Source: Bradyrhizobium niftali
Lineage (GTDB): Bacteria > Pseudomonadota > Alphaproteobacteria > Rhizobiales > Xanthobacteraceae
Assembly: GCF_004571025.1 (NCBI RefSeq)
Contig: NZ_SPQT01000017.1
Coordinates: 62,001-126,000, forward strand
Direction: 5' to 3'
DNA: 64,000 nt
Each line of letters starts with the position of its first letter. The first letter of the stretch is position 1. Under the pieces are notes generated by a model. That model was not told the DNA's origin. It saw only the letters and a list, made by a program, of their open reading frames with translations, and searched no databases. Shown here piece after piece: positions 1 to 10,088 of this stretch. The position numbers were made by a program, and so were the translations under genes.

Positions 1-518
1 CACATCGCCTTGTCCAGCGTCTTGCCGATCGCGATCATGCCGTGATGGTCGAGCAGGCAGGCAAGCCGCCCCTCCAGCGCCCGCACCGCGTGTTCCGACA
101 GTTCCTCCGTTCCGAAGGTGGCATAGGGCGCGCAGCGGATGCTGTCGCCGCCTGCGGCCGCGATCATGTAGTGCACGGGCGGGATCTCCATGCCCATGAT
201 GGCCAGGATGGTGCAATAGGTCGGATGGGCATGGACCACGGCGTTGACGTCGGGCCGGGCCTTCAGGATGTCGCGGTGGAAGCGCCACTCGCTGGACGGC
301 CTCTGATCGGGCGCGTGCGAGCCGTCCTTCGCCATGAACACGATCTGGTCGGGCGTCATGGCCTCATAGGGCACGCTGGTCGGCGTGACCAGCAGCCCGT
401 CCACATGCCGGACGCTGATATTGCCCGAGGTGCCCTGGTTGATGCCGAGCGCATTCATGCGGCGGCAGGCGTCGATGATGGCCTGTCTCTTGGCGGGCTC
501 GTCCGCGATCATCGACAT
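1..518 (-). CDS. Class II aldolase/adducin-family protein (3' part outside window)
   Basis: The reverse strand encodes a protein starting MSMIADEPAKRQAIID at 518 and running off the left edge. It contains the class II aldolase features: GINQGTSGNISVR near residue 30, the substrate-loop SSEWRFH, and VVHAHPTYCTIL carrying the His-x-His zinc ligands. Family members cleave or epimerise phosphorylated sugars such as L-fuculose 1-phosphate using a divalent metal in the cytoplasm. A second ATG two codons downstream is an equally possible start. The last part of the protein lies outside the window. The family is certain, the exact substrate unknown. Confidence 0.85.
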   Translation of the reverse strand, partial: MSMIADEPAKRQAIIDACRRMNALGINQGTSGNISVRHVDGLLVTPTSVPYEAMTPDQIVFMAKDGSHAPDQRPSSEWRFHRDILKARPDVNAVVHAHPTYCTILAIMGMEIPPVHYMIAAAGGDSIRCAPYATFGTEELSEHAVRALEGRLACLLDHHGMIAIGKTLDKAM

Positions 519-687
519 CTCGATTTCTTCTCGGCTTCTTGGCGATGGGCGTTTGTCAGACCGGAAGTACGTCAAAGCAATATGGCAGCGCAAGCGAAAG
601 CGACCGGATCGCCCGTCGTTTCGCCGGCTGGGCCGCGGCTCCACGAAATAGACCGTGGAATCAACGGATTAACGGATCGTCGCAATC

Positions 688-1177
688 CTACGGCAGGCTC
701 GCCCGGACGGCCGCGATGCCGTTGATCACGAACTGCACGGAATAGGCGGCGAGCAGCATGCCGAGCACGCGCGACAGCACCGCATTTCCGGTGCGCCCGA
801 GGGTGCGGGCGATCAGGCTCGCGGAGAGGAAGCACAGCATGCAGAGCGGACGCGTGCTCCGAGGTCGCCTTGTCGGCCTCGCGGGCCTCGCGATGCGGGC
901 GGTCGCCGAAGATCATCTGGTAGGAGACGCCGAACAGCAGCAGCCCGCCGGCGATCTGGAACGCGGGGATGCCGATCCCGAGCCGCCGCAGCAGCCAGTT
1001 TCCGACCAGCGCGATCACCACCAGGATCGAGGCCGCGATCAGCGGCGCGCGCAGCGCGATCGTACGCTTGACCGTGTCGGACATGCCCCCGGTCGCGGCG
1101 AGGAAAGCCGGCGCAAGGCCGACGGGATCGACCACCAGCAGCAGCGTCACGAAGGCGGACAGAGCGAAGTCGAGCAT
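688..1177 (-). pseudogene. marC: Broken MarC-family membrane protein gene
   Basis: The N-terminal half reads as a normal MarC/NAAT membrane protein: MLDFALSAFVTLLLVVDPVG, IPAFQIAGGLLLFGVSYQMI. After about residue 100 (KATSEHAS) the frame changes. The MarC C-terminus (MLCFLSASLIARTLG, VLSRVLGMLLAAYSVQFVIN) continues in another frame to a TAG at 688. The usual central segment with the conserved IPLIAGPGAI-type helix is absent. At 490 bp the gene is about 130-160 bp shorter than a normal marC and not a multiple of three. An internal deletion with frameshift is the simplest reading, so the product is probably non-functional. The start at 1177 was chosen as the first ATG before the first membrane helix. 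Confidence 0.75.
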
Positions 1178-1323
1178 GCGGGTGGGTCTCACGCGAGGTG
1201 GAGCCGCAATCCATATCGGCTCGAGGCGGCCTTCGCGAGGAACATTTGCCCTCCCAGAGTCTTGGTCGCGCGAGGATTGAGGAGGGCATCGCCTTCCCGT
1301 GTCACCTCGAGAGGAGGGTTTTT

Positions 1324-1893
1324 ATGGCCAAACGAACAAAGAAACGTGCGAACGCGAAAAAGACCGCGGCGCGCCGCCCACGTCAGGCGCCGAAGATGCT
1401 GAGCGACCTGTTCCTGGAGACGCTGAAGGACATCTATTTCGCCGAGAACAAGATCATCAAGACGCTACCGAAGATGGCGAAGGCGGCGCACTCCAAGCAG
1501 CTCTCCGCTGCCTTCAACAAGCATCTGCGCGAGACGCAGGGCCAGGTCAAACGCCTCGATCAGATCTTCAAAATGCTGGGCAAGCCCGCGCGCGGCAAGC
1601 CCTGCGAAGCGATCAACGGCATCACCGACGAGGGCGCCGAGATCATGAAGGATTTCAAGAACGCCCCCGCCCTCGACGCTGGCCTGCTCGCCGCGGCTCA
1701 AGCCGTCGAGCACTACGAGATCTCCCGCTACGGCACACTACGCACCTGGGCCGAGGAGCTCGGCATGCCGGACGCCGCCAGGCTGCTCCAGGCGACGCTC
1801 GATGAGGAAGAGGCGACCGATCGCACGCTGACCGAGCTCGCCACCTCCGTCATCAACCTCGAAGCGGAAGAGGAATACCGCGCCGCCGCCTGA
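1324..1893 (+). CDS. DUF892 (YciE/YciF) ferritin-like protein
   Basis: This 189-residue protein opens with a Lys/Arg/Ala-rich tail (MAKRTKKRANAKKTAARRPR), followed by the ferritin-like four-helix DUF892 domain (LSDLFLETLKDIYFAENKI, AVEHYEISRYGTLRTWAEELG, LDEEEATDRTLTELA). The conserved Glu/His residues (YFAEN, EHYE, DEEE) are the likely di-metal ligands. The family is linked to stress response and a role in iron or oxidative stress is assumed, not shown. The ATG at 1324 follows a clear GAGAGGAGG ribosome site. The basic tail suggests nucleic-acid association. The gene is followed by a 12-bp hairpin at 1922. Confidence 0.9.
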   Translation: MAKRTKKRANAKKTAARRPRQAPKMLSDLFLETLKDIYFAENKIIKTLPKMAKAAHSKQLSAAFNKHLRETQGQVKRLDQIFKMLGKPARGKPCEAINGITDEGAEIMKDFKNAPALDAGLLAAAQAVEHYEISRYGTLRTWAEELGMPDAARLLQATLDEEEATDRTLTELATSVINLEAEEEYRAAA

Positions 1894-1921
1894 TCGGCGC
1901 GCCGCGCCTAACTGTTGCCTT

Positions 1922-1950
1922 CGACGCCGCGGAACATCTCCGCGGCGTCG
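1922..1950 (+). terminator. Hairpin after DUF892 gene
   Basis: A perfect 12-bp stem (CGACGCCGCGGA / TCCGCGGCGTCG) with a 5-nt loop lies 29 bp after the stop codon. No U-run follows, so it is either a weak terminator or an mRNA-stabilising hairpin. Confidence 0.5.
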
Positions 1951-2080
1951 TGGCGTCTGACTGCAAGGGCCTCCTCGGGTTCGAGGGGACAGGCATGCTC
2001 CAAACGCGCGATGCTGGAATTCCGGGGAACCGTCCCCATATGCTGGTCTTCCAAACGCAGCGCCTTTCCCGAGTCTTGCC

Positions 2081-2464
2081 ATGCAACCCAAAAATCCCCT
2101 CGACTGGATGCTGTCCGAAGCCCTGGACTCGCTGACCCGCGCCGACCGGCTGCGGCAGCAGTTCGGCCGCCAGGAAGCCTGCTGGGAGCCGCCGATCGAC
2201 GTGCTCGAAACCGAGCATGAGCTCCTGATCCTGGTCGCGCTTCCCGGCGTCAATCCCGACAATGTCGAGACGGTGATCCATGACGGCGCGCTCGTGATCT
2301 CCGGCCAGCGCACGCTTCCGCCGGAGCTTCGCAACGCCCGCATCCACCGGCTCGAGCTACCGCAGGGCCGCTTCGAGCGGCGCATCGCGCTTCCCCTTGG
2401 CCGCTACGCCATCAGCCGCTTCGTGATGGACGGCTGCGTCGCGCTGCGCCTCGCCAAATCCTGA
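2081..2464 (+). CDS. Hsp20/alpha-crystallin small heat-shock protein
   Basis: The 127-residue protein carries an alpha-crystallin domain: PPIDVLETEHELLILVALPG, VNPDNVETVIHDGALVISGQ, then RIHRLELPQGRFERRIALPL. The C-terminal IxI motif of classical sHSPs is not obvious and the tail after the domain is short. It is a holdase chaperone acting in the cytoplasm. The gene lies 8 bp upstream of lon and is probably co-transcribed with it, which fits a heat/stress operon coupling aggregate holding with proteolysis. Confidence 0.88.
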   Translation: MQPKNPLDWMLSEALDSLTRADRLRQQFGRQEACWEPPIDVLETEHELLILVALPGVNPDNVETVIHDGALVISGQRTLPPELRNARIHRLELPQGRFERRIALPLGRYAISRFVMDGCVALRLAKS

Positions 2465-2472
2465 GGTCGATC

Positions 2473-4863
<2,391 letters not shown>

Positions 4864-4868
4864 ATGCG

Positions 4869-5024
4869 ATGAAGAAACTGCTGGAAAGAGCGAAGAAATC
4901 GCGCAAGACGCAGCGGCTGCGCCAGCTGCTCGATCGCGCCATCGACGGGATTCGCGATGCGCTCGCGGGACCCGAGCCGCGGCTTCAGCCGGTCCCGGTC
5001 CGGGGCAGGCGCCGCAAGAGCTGA
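4869..5024 (+). CDS. Small basic protein of unknown function
   Basis: A 51-residue ORF (MKKLLERAKKSRKTQRLRQL to RGRRRKS) starts 5 bp after the lon stop. It is very rich in Lys/Arg, with an amphipathic N-terminal helix and a basic tail. No family is recognised. Its position between lon and the terminator at 5061 suggests it is the last cistron of the hsp20-lon unit. It could be a nucleic-acid-binding micro-protein or a Lon adaptor or substrate; the sequence alone does not decide. Confidence 0.5.
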   Translation: MKKLLERAKKSRKTQRLRQLLDRAIDGIRDALAGPEPRLQPVPVRGRRRKS

Positions 5025-5060
5025 ACCCCTCCGCTTCAGCCCTCGCGGTCGTCGAACATA

Positions 5061-5088
5061 AAAGGCCCCCTCCTGCGAGGGGGCCTTT
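5061..5088. terminator. Bidirectional terminator between lon unit and HU gene
   Basis: AAAGGCCCCCTC and GAGGGGGCCTTT form a perfect 12-bp stem with a 4-nt loop (ctgc). A/T runs at both ends make it suitable for both the rightward lon unit and the leftward HU gene. Confidence 0.85.
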
Positions 5089-5094
5089 GCTTTA

Positions 5095-5397
5095 TCAGGC
5101 CACGGCGTCCTTGGCAGCCTTGACCGGGCGGGCGCGGACGATCTTCCGGGCCGGCTTGGCCTTGAACATCATCTCTTCACCCGTGAACGGGTTGGTGCCC
5201 TTGCGCGCCTTGGTCGCGGGCTTCTTGATGACCACGAACTTGGCGAAGCCCGGCACCAGGAACAGGCCGTTCTTCTTGAGCTCCTTGTGACCGACGTCGG
5301 TCAGCGTCTCCATGACGCTCTTGACGTCGCGCTTGGAAAGCTCGGTGGCGGTCGCAATCTTTTCGATCAACTGCGATTTGGACATTTGGGCTGGCAT
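5095..5397 (-). CDS. HU-family DNA-binding protein
   Basis: The 100-residue protein shows the HU/IHF fold: MSKSQLIEKIATATELSKRD, LFLVPGFAKFVVIKKPATKA and the beta-arm region RKGTNPFTGEEMMFKAKPA, followed by a basic Ala/Lys tail. It bends and compacts DNA in the nucleoid. An internal Met5 could also be the start. The terminator shared with the lon unit lies immediately downstream. Confidence 0.93.
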   Translation of the reverse strand: MPAQMSKSQLIEKIATATELSKRDVKSVMETLTDVGHKELKKNGLFLVPGFAKFVVIKKPATKARKGTNPFTGEEMMFKAKPARKIVRARPVKAAKDAVA

Positions 5398-5742
5398 CGT
5401 GTCTCCTCTGATTCGTTGCCGGTTGCATATTAGACCAACCGGCGAAGGCCTAGAGCCTTCTGCACAGTTTTGTCGCGATTTTACGGGCTTTTTTGGCCCT
5501 CTGTGGCAAAAAACCCTGCTTTTTAGCTACTTCCGGAGCGGGAGGAGCCTCTGGCAGCGGATTTTACCTTGTTTCAAAGGCCCGCACGCAGCCTTGCTAA
5601 AGCTGATTCGCTGCTTTCGACAAGCGACGACCGGCCTCTTTGTGCAAGGCCGGTCGCGATTCACCCTGAAAAATAAGGCTAGATTGCATCGCCGAGACGA
5701 TCCGACCTCTCCCCGCAAGCGGGGAGAGGTGAAGAAAGAAGG
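5398..5742. other. Intergenic region with a palindromic repeat
   Basis: This 345-bp stretch between the divergent 5' end of HU and the 3' end of the thiolase gene is more AT-rich near HU, where its promoter must lie. At 5706-5729 it holds one copy of the CCTCTCCCCGC-aa-GCGGGGAGAGG palindrome found elsewhere in the window. I see no credible coding sequence. Confidence 0.6.
5706..5729. repeat. Palindromic repeat, CCTCTCCCC family
   Basis: A perfect 11-bp stem CCTCTCCCCGC with a 2-nt loop lies 14 bp past the thiolase stop. Related copies occur at 25496, 31031, 34738, 56856 and 60342. Confidence 0.8.
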
Positions 5743-6975
5743 TTAGATGCGCTCGATGACGATGGCCGGCGCCATGCCGCCGGCGGCGCACATGGTGACG
5801 AGGCCGCGCTTGAGGTCGCGCCGTTCGAGCTCGTCGAGCACGGTGCCGATCAGGATCGAGCCGGTCGCGCCGATGGGATGGCCGAGCGCGATCGAGCCGC
5901 CATTGACGTTGACCTTGGCGCGGTCGAGCTTGAGGTCGCGGATGTATTTCTCCGCCACCACCGCGAAGGCCTCATTGATCTCGAACAGGTCGATGTCGTC
6001 GATGGTCAGCCCCGCCTTCGCCAGCACCTTGCGCGTCGCCGGCACCGGCGCGTTCAGCATCAAGGTCGGCGAGTCCCCCATGTTTGCCATCGCCACCACG
6101 CGGGCGCGCGGCTTGAGGCCGTGCGCCTTGGCGTAGGCGGGCGAGGCCAGCAGGATCGCGGCGGCGCCGTCGACGACGCCGGACGAATTGCCGGCATGGT
6201 GCACGAAGTCGATGTCGAGGTCCGGATATTTCTGCAGGATCAGGCTGCGATAGGTGGTGCCCTTGTCGTCGAGCGCATAGTCGGCAACGGCGGGGAAAGC
6301 CGGCTTCAGGCTGCTGAGGCCTTCCATCGTGGTCTGCGGCCGCGGATACTCTTCGTGGTCGAGCGCAAGGCTGCCGTCTTCGCGATGAACGGGCACGAGG
6401 CTCTTCTTGAAGTGCCCGTTCGCCATCGCATGCGCGGCGCGCTTCTGGCTCTCCAGCCCGAGCGCGTCGACGTCCCGCCGGGTGATGCCTTCCATGGTCG
6501 CGATCGCATCGGCGCAGACGCCCTGATGCGACTGCGGATGCCGCGCGCGCAGGCGCAGATTGCCGCCATCCATCATCATCGGACCGCCACCGCGGCGGCC
6601 CTCCATCGACATCATCTCGCAGCCGCCGGCGATGACGAGGTCTTCGGCGCCCGCCATGATCGAGCTTGCGGCCATGTTGACGCTGGTGATGCCGCTTCCG
6701 CAGAAGCGATCGAGCGTCACTGCGCTGGCGCGCACGTCGTAGCCGGCATCGAGCGCCGACATGCGGCCGAGATCGCCGCTTTGGGTGGCGACCTGCGCGC
6801 TGCAGCCCCAGACGATGTCGTCGACGTCGGCCGTATTGATGCCGGTGCGATCGGCGAGCGCGCGCAGCACGGTTGCGCCCAGTTGCTGCGGATGAATGCC
6901 CGAGAGCGCTCCCTTGCCGGCCTTGCCGACGCCCCGCGGTGTCCTGCAAGCATCGATGATCAGCGCATCAGCCAT
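5743..6975 (-). CDS. Acetyl-CoA C-acetyltransferase (thiolase)
   Basis: A 410-residue thiolase. The acyl-accepting Cys92 is in LDRFCGSGITSVN, the C-terminal half has NEAFAVVAEK, the His motif is GGSIALGHPIGATGS and the second catalytic Cys is in TMCAAGGMAPA. It performs CoA-dependent cleavage or condensation of 3-ketoacyl-CoA. The gap in the loop region and the NHSGNSSG-type segment (HHAGNSSGVVDGAA) resemble the FadI/steroid-degradation-like subgroup of short thiolases. The start at 6975 (MADALIIDACRTPRG) matches family N-termini; an upstream in-frame ATG would add a non-conserved tail. Confidence 0.93.
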   Translation of the reverse strand: MADALIIDACRTPRGVGKAGKGALSGIHPQQLGATVLRALADRTGINTADVDDIVWGCSAQVATQSGDLGRMSALDAGYDVRASAVTLDRFCGSGITSVNMAASSIMAGAEDLVIAGGCEMMSMEGRRGGGPMMMDGGNLRLRARHPQSHQGVCADAIATMEGITRRDVDALGLESQKRAAHAMANGHFKKSLVPVHREDGSLALDHEEYPRPQTTMEGLSSLKPAFPAVADYALDDKGTTYRSLILQKYPDLDIDFVHHAGNSSGVVDGAAAILLASPAYAKAHGLKPRARVVAMANMGDSPTLMLNAPVPATRKVLAKAGLTIDDIDLFEINEAFAVVAEKYIRDLKLDRAKVNVNGGSIALGHPIGATGSILIGTVLDELERRDLKRGLVTMCAAGGMAPAIVIERI

Positions 6976-7093
6976 TGGCGTTGTCCTCTTGTTATGAGTG
7001 TTGAGGACGGTTTTGAATAACGGGAAGAGTGGAGTCAATGCGGGACCTTTGCGCCCCTCACCCGGATTTTCCGCTGCGCGAAAGCCTCTGCGA

Positions 7094-7179
7094 CGTCATG
7101 GCCGGGCTTGTCCCGGCCATCCACGCCTCGCCGCACGGCACGAAGAACGTGGATGCCCGGGACAAGCCCGGGCATGACG
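7094..7179. repeat. Long palindromic repeat, GCCGGGCTTGTCCCGG family
   Basis: Near-perfect inverted arms (CGTCATGgCCGGGCTTGTCC and its complement ending CATGACG) of about 30 bp flank a roughly 25-nt loop. It sits between the GH1 stop and the thiolase start. Another copy with a diverged core is at 44470-44570. It can form a large hairpin and may act as an mRNA end. Confidence 0.75.
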
Positions 7180-7199
7180 ACCTCTACACGAGGGAGCAA

Positions 7200-8660
7200 T
7201 CACACCCCCGCCGCGTTCCTTGCGATCACGTTGCGGTAGTAGCTCGCGCTGAGCTTTGCCGTGCGGACCTGGGTGTCGAAATTGACGTGATAGAGCCCGA
7301 AGCGCTTGCTGAGCCCGAACACCCATTCGAAGTTGTCCATCAGGCTCCAGAGGAAATAGCCGCGCACCGGCACGCCTTCGGCGGTGGCGCGCTGGAGCTG
7401 GGCGAGATAGTTGCGCAGGTACATGATGCGGTCGGTGTCGTAGATCTTGCCGTCGGGCGTCACCACGTCGTCGCCGGAGGTGCCGTTCTCGCTGATATAG
7501 ATCGCATCCGTCTTCCATATCTTGGCAGCCAGCTTCGGCACCCAGTAGATCGTCTCCGGCGCGACGCGGAGCCAATCCGAGTTCATGTGCGGGAAGGATT
7601 TCGGGATCGGCAGCGGCATGAAGCCGGCGCCCTGGTCGGACGGCACCACATAGTGCTGCGGCGCGTAGATGTTGAGGCCGAGGAAGTCGACCGGCGAGGA
7701 GATGATCTTCAGCTCGGCATCGGTGTATTTCGGCGCATTGGCGCCCGCGTATTTCAGGAACGCGTCGGTGTAGCTGCCGGTCATGATGACGTTGAGATAG
7801 CCGGCGTTCATCTCGCGCAGCGCGATCTCGGCGGCACGGACGTGCTCGGGCGTGTCGATCGCGGGAACGCAGACGTCGATGTTCTCGGCCGGCCCGACCC
7901 TCGTGCCGCGGCGGCCATGGGCGCGCACCGCCTGCACCGCAAGCCCGTGCGCGAGCGCGCTGTTGTGCCTGACCTGGTTGACCTCTGCTTGCGGCAGCGT
8001 CACGCCGGGCGCATCGATGCCGATACCATAGCCGAAGTGCACGAAGCGGCCGCTCTCGTTCAGCGTGAACACATTCTTGACGCGATCGGTCAAACGCTCG
8101 GCGACATAGGCGGCATAGTCGCCGAAGATCTTGCAGGTCTCCGTCGAGCGCCAGCCGCCAAAGCGGTCCTGGAGCGATTGCGGCAGGTCCCAGTGATAGA
8201 GCGTCATCCACGGCTCGATGCCGTTCTTCAGCAGCTCATCGACGAGGCGATTGTAGAAGTCGAGCCCTGCAGGATTCGGCTTGCCGTCGCCGTCGGGAAA
8301 CACCCGCGGCCAGGCGATCGAGAAGCGGTAGGCCTTGCAGCCGAGCTCCTTGATGAGCGCGATATCGTCCTTGTAGCGGTGATAGTGCTCGTTGGCGCGA
8401 TCGCCGGTCGAGCCGTCCTCGATCTTGCCGGGGATGCGGACGAACCTGTCCCAGATCGAGGCCCCTCGCCCGTCCTCGTTGACCGCGCCCTCGACCTGAT
8501 AGGACGAGGTCGCCGTGCCCCAGACAAAGCCTGCCGGAAAGCCGCTGTCGCGCGAGGCCGCAGCCGCCGGCTTGGCGTCGGCGACTAAGGGATTTGCTAC
8601 CCCGGCAGCGGACAGCCCCGCGATTTTCGCAAACTGGCGACGCGAGACCTTGTCCGACAT
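7200..8660 (-). CDS. Tat-exported GH1 family beta-glucosidase
   Basis: A 486-residue protein with a twin-arginine signal (SRRQFAKIAGLSAAG) followed by a complete GH1 barrel beginning FPAGFVWGTATSSYQVEGA. The acid/base Glu202 is in FTLNES (family norm NEP; here Pro is replaced by Ser). The nucleophile Glu391 is in ISENGTS, and the substrate Trp motif is FLWSLMDNFEW. It should hydrolyse beta-glucosides in the periplasm. It is divergent from a sugar ABC importer at 9106, suggesting hydrolysis products are imported by that system. The start at 8660 was chosen because it begins the Tat signal; the open frame extends much further upstream without signal-like sequence. Confidence 0.93.
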   Translation of the reverse strand: MSDKVSRRQFAKIAGLSAAGVANPLVADAKPAAAASRDSGFPAGFVWGTATSSYQVEGAVNEDGRGASIWDRFVRIPGKIEDGSTGDRANEHYHRYKDDIALIKELGCKAYRFSIAWPRVFPDGDGKPNPAGLDFYNRLVDELLKNGIEPWMTLYHWDLPQSLQDRFGGWRSTETCKIFGDYAAYVAERLTDRVKNVFTLNESGRFVHFGYGIGIDAPGVTLPQAEVNQVRHNSALAHGLAVQAVRAHGRRGTRVGPAENIDVCVPAIDTPEHVRAAEIALREMNAGYLNVIMTGSYTDAFLKYAGANAPKYTDAELKIISSPVDFLGLNIYAPQHYVVPSDQGAGFMPLPIPKSFPHMNSDWLRVAPETIYWVPKLAAKIWKTDAIYISENGTSGDDVVTPDGKIYDTDRIMYLRNYLAQLQRATAEGVPVRGYFLWSLMDNFEWVFGLSKRFGLYHVNFDTQVRTAKLSASYYRNVIARNAAGV

Positions 8661-9105
8661 TGATATTGCCCCGAGATGATTGATGCGGCGGCACAATGAC
8701 GGCACGCAACCGGTTTGAAAAGCGCCGGCGCCGAAGCTTGAGGATGCAGAATTGCGCTGCCGGTGTCGCGACATGCCGGGTCGTCCAGGGTTCCCTGACA
8801 ATTCCCTGACTTCAAATATTGCGATGCAACCATATGCGGCTGCGCCCCCTTGCCTGCACGATGGTCGGCGGTGCGGCGCCGAGCACTGCGGTCCCCCGTC
8901 GCGTATTCCGCCTTCAATTTGCACGCGTGGTGGGCTTCTGCTACGCTGAGGTACGCGCCTCATTTCACCTCGCGGATTGCCCGTTGACGGGCCACCGCCG
9001 CAAAAGAAGCGGATGGCGGCCGTTCCGCGTGCACCGTGGAGAGGGGGCATGCGCTCAAGCAGAGTTGGCCTGCATCAAGGGCCGGCCACCTAAGGGAGGA
9101 TGGTA
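8661..9105. other. Divergent intergenic region GH1 / sugar ABC operon
   Basis: This 445-bp region must contain promoters for both directions. It holds a tandem TTCCCTGAC direct repeat (8791-8810) and a 19-bp sequence (8742-8760) repeated at 18092-18110. No coding sequence is supported. Confidence 0.6.
8791..8810. promoter_or_regulatory. Tandem direct repeat, possible operator
   Basis: Two copies of TTCCCTGAC are separated by 2 nt, so their centres are 11 bp apart (one helical turn). They lie between the divergent GH1 gene and the sugar transporter operon. A regulator-binding site is an inference from spacing and position only. Confidence 0.3.
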
Positions 9106-10059
9106 ATGAAGCGACTCTTGGTTGCAGGTGTATCTGTTGCTTTCGCAATTGCACTGGGTACCGGCTCGGCCGTCGCGGCGGACAAGAAGGTACTGGCCTT
9201 CGTCGTCAACGGCGCGTCCGACTTCTGGAAGATCGCCGAGGCCGGCGTGAAGAAAGCCCAGGGCGAGCTGCCCAATTACGACCTCCAGCTCAAATATCCG
9301 GAGCAGGCGGCGGCTGCCGTCCAGCAGCGCATGATGGACGACCTCGTCGCGGCTGGCGCTGCCGGCATCATGGTCAGCGCGGTCGATCCGAAGAATCAGG
9401 TCGAGCATCTCAACAAGATCGCCTCGCAGGCGTTGCTGTTCACCACTGACAGCGACGCGCCGAACTCGAAGCGCATCGCCTATATCGGCTCTTCCAACGT
9501 CGATCTCGGCAAGGACGCCGGCAAGCTCATGCTCAAGGCGCTGCCGAACGGCGGCAAGTGCGTCGGCTTCGTCGGCCTTCCCGGCGCCGACAATGCCCGC
9601 GAGCGCATCGAGGGCGTCAAGGAGACGATCAAGGGCTCCAAGGTCGAGCTCGTCGACGTCCGCGGCGACGAGATCGACCAGACCCGCGCCAAGCGCAACG
9701 TCGAGGACATCCTCGCCGCCATGCCGGACATCAGCTGCATGGTGGGCTTCTACTCCTACAACACGCCGCGTATCTACGAAGTGCTGAAGGAGGCCGGCAA
9801 GCTCAACAAGATCCAGATCATCGGCTTCGACGAGGATCCGATCACGCTCGGCGGCGTCAAGGAAGGCGCCATCTCCGGCACGGTCGTGCAGCAGCCATTC
9901 GAGTGGGGCTATCAGGGCATGAAGCTGATGGCGAAGTACATCGAGGGCGACAAGTCCGGCGTGCCCGCCAACGGCATCATCATCGTTCCCGGCAAGGTCA
10001 TCGACAAAACCAATGTCGACGACTTCATGGCCTCGATGAAGACGATGCTCAAGAAGTAG
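9106..10059 (+). CDS. Sugar ABC transporter substrate-binding protein
   Basis: A 317-residue periplasmic binding protein of the ribose/galactose (Peripla_BP_4) class with signal peptide MKRLLVAGVSVAFAIALG...SAVAA. Characteristic segments are VVNGASDFWKIAEAGVKKA, the AAGAAGIMVSAVDPKNQ hinge, GFVGLPGADNARERIEG and IIGFDEDPITLGGVKEGAI. It captures a sugar and delivers it to the permease. The ATG at 9106 is preferred over an ATG at 9100 because GGGAGG then sits at a normal spacing. It is the first gene of the three-gene importer operon. Confidence 0.92.
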   Translation: MKRLLVAGVSVAFAIALGTGSAVAADKKVLAFVVNGASDFWKIAEAGVKKAQGELPNYDLQLKYPEQAAAAVQQRMMDDLVAAGAAGIMVSAVDPKNQVEHLNKIASQALLFTTDSDAPNSKRIAYIGSSNVDLGKDAGKLMLKALPNGGKCVGFVGLPGADNARERIEGVKETIKGSKVELVDVRGDEIDQTRAKRNVEDILAAMPDISCMVGFYSYNTPRIYEVLKEAGKLNKIQIIGFDEDPITLGGVKEGAISGTVVQQPFEWGYQGMKLMAKYIEGDKSGVPANGIIIVPGKVIDKTNVDDFMASMKTMLKK

Positions 10060-10088
10060 GAGACGTGCGGCGTTGCCCGCAAGCGTCA

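Noticed and set aside
7094..7179. Insertion sequence end
   Set aside because: No transposase or flanking target duplications are seen; the element is a short palindrome only.
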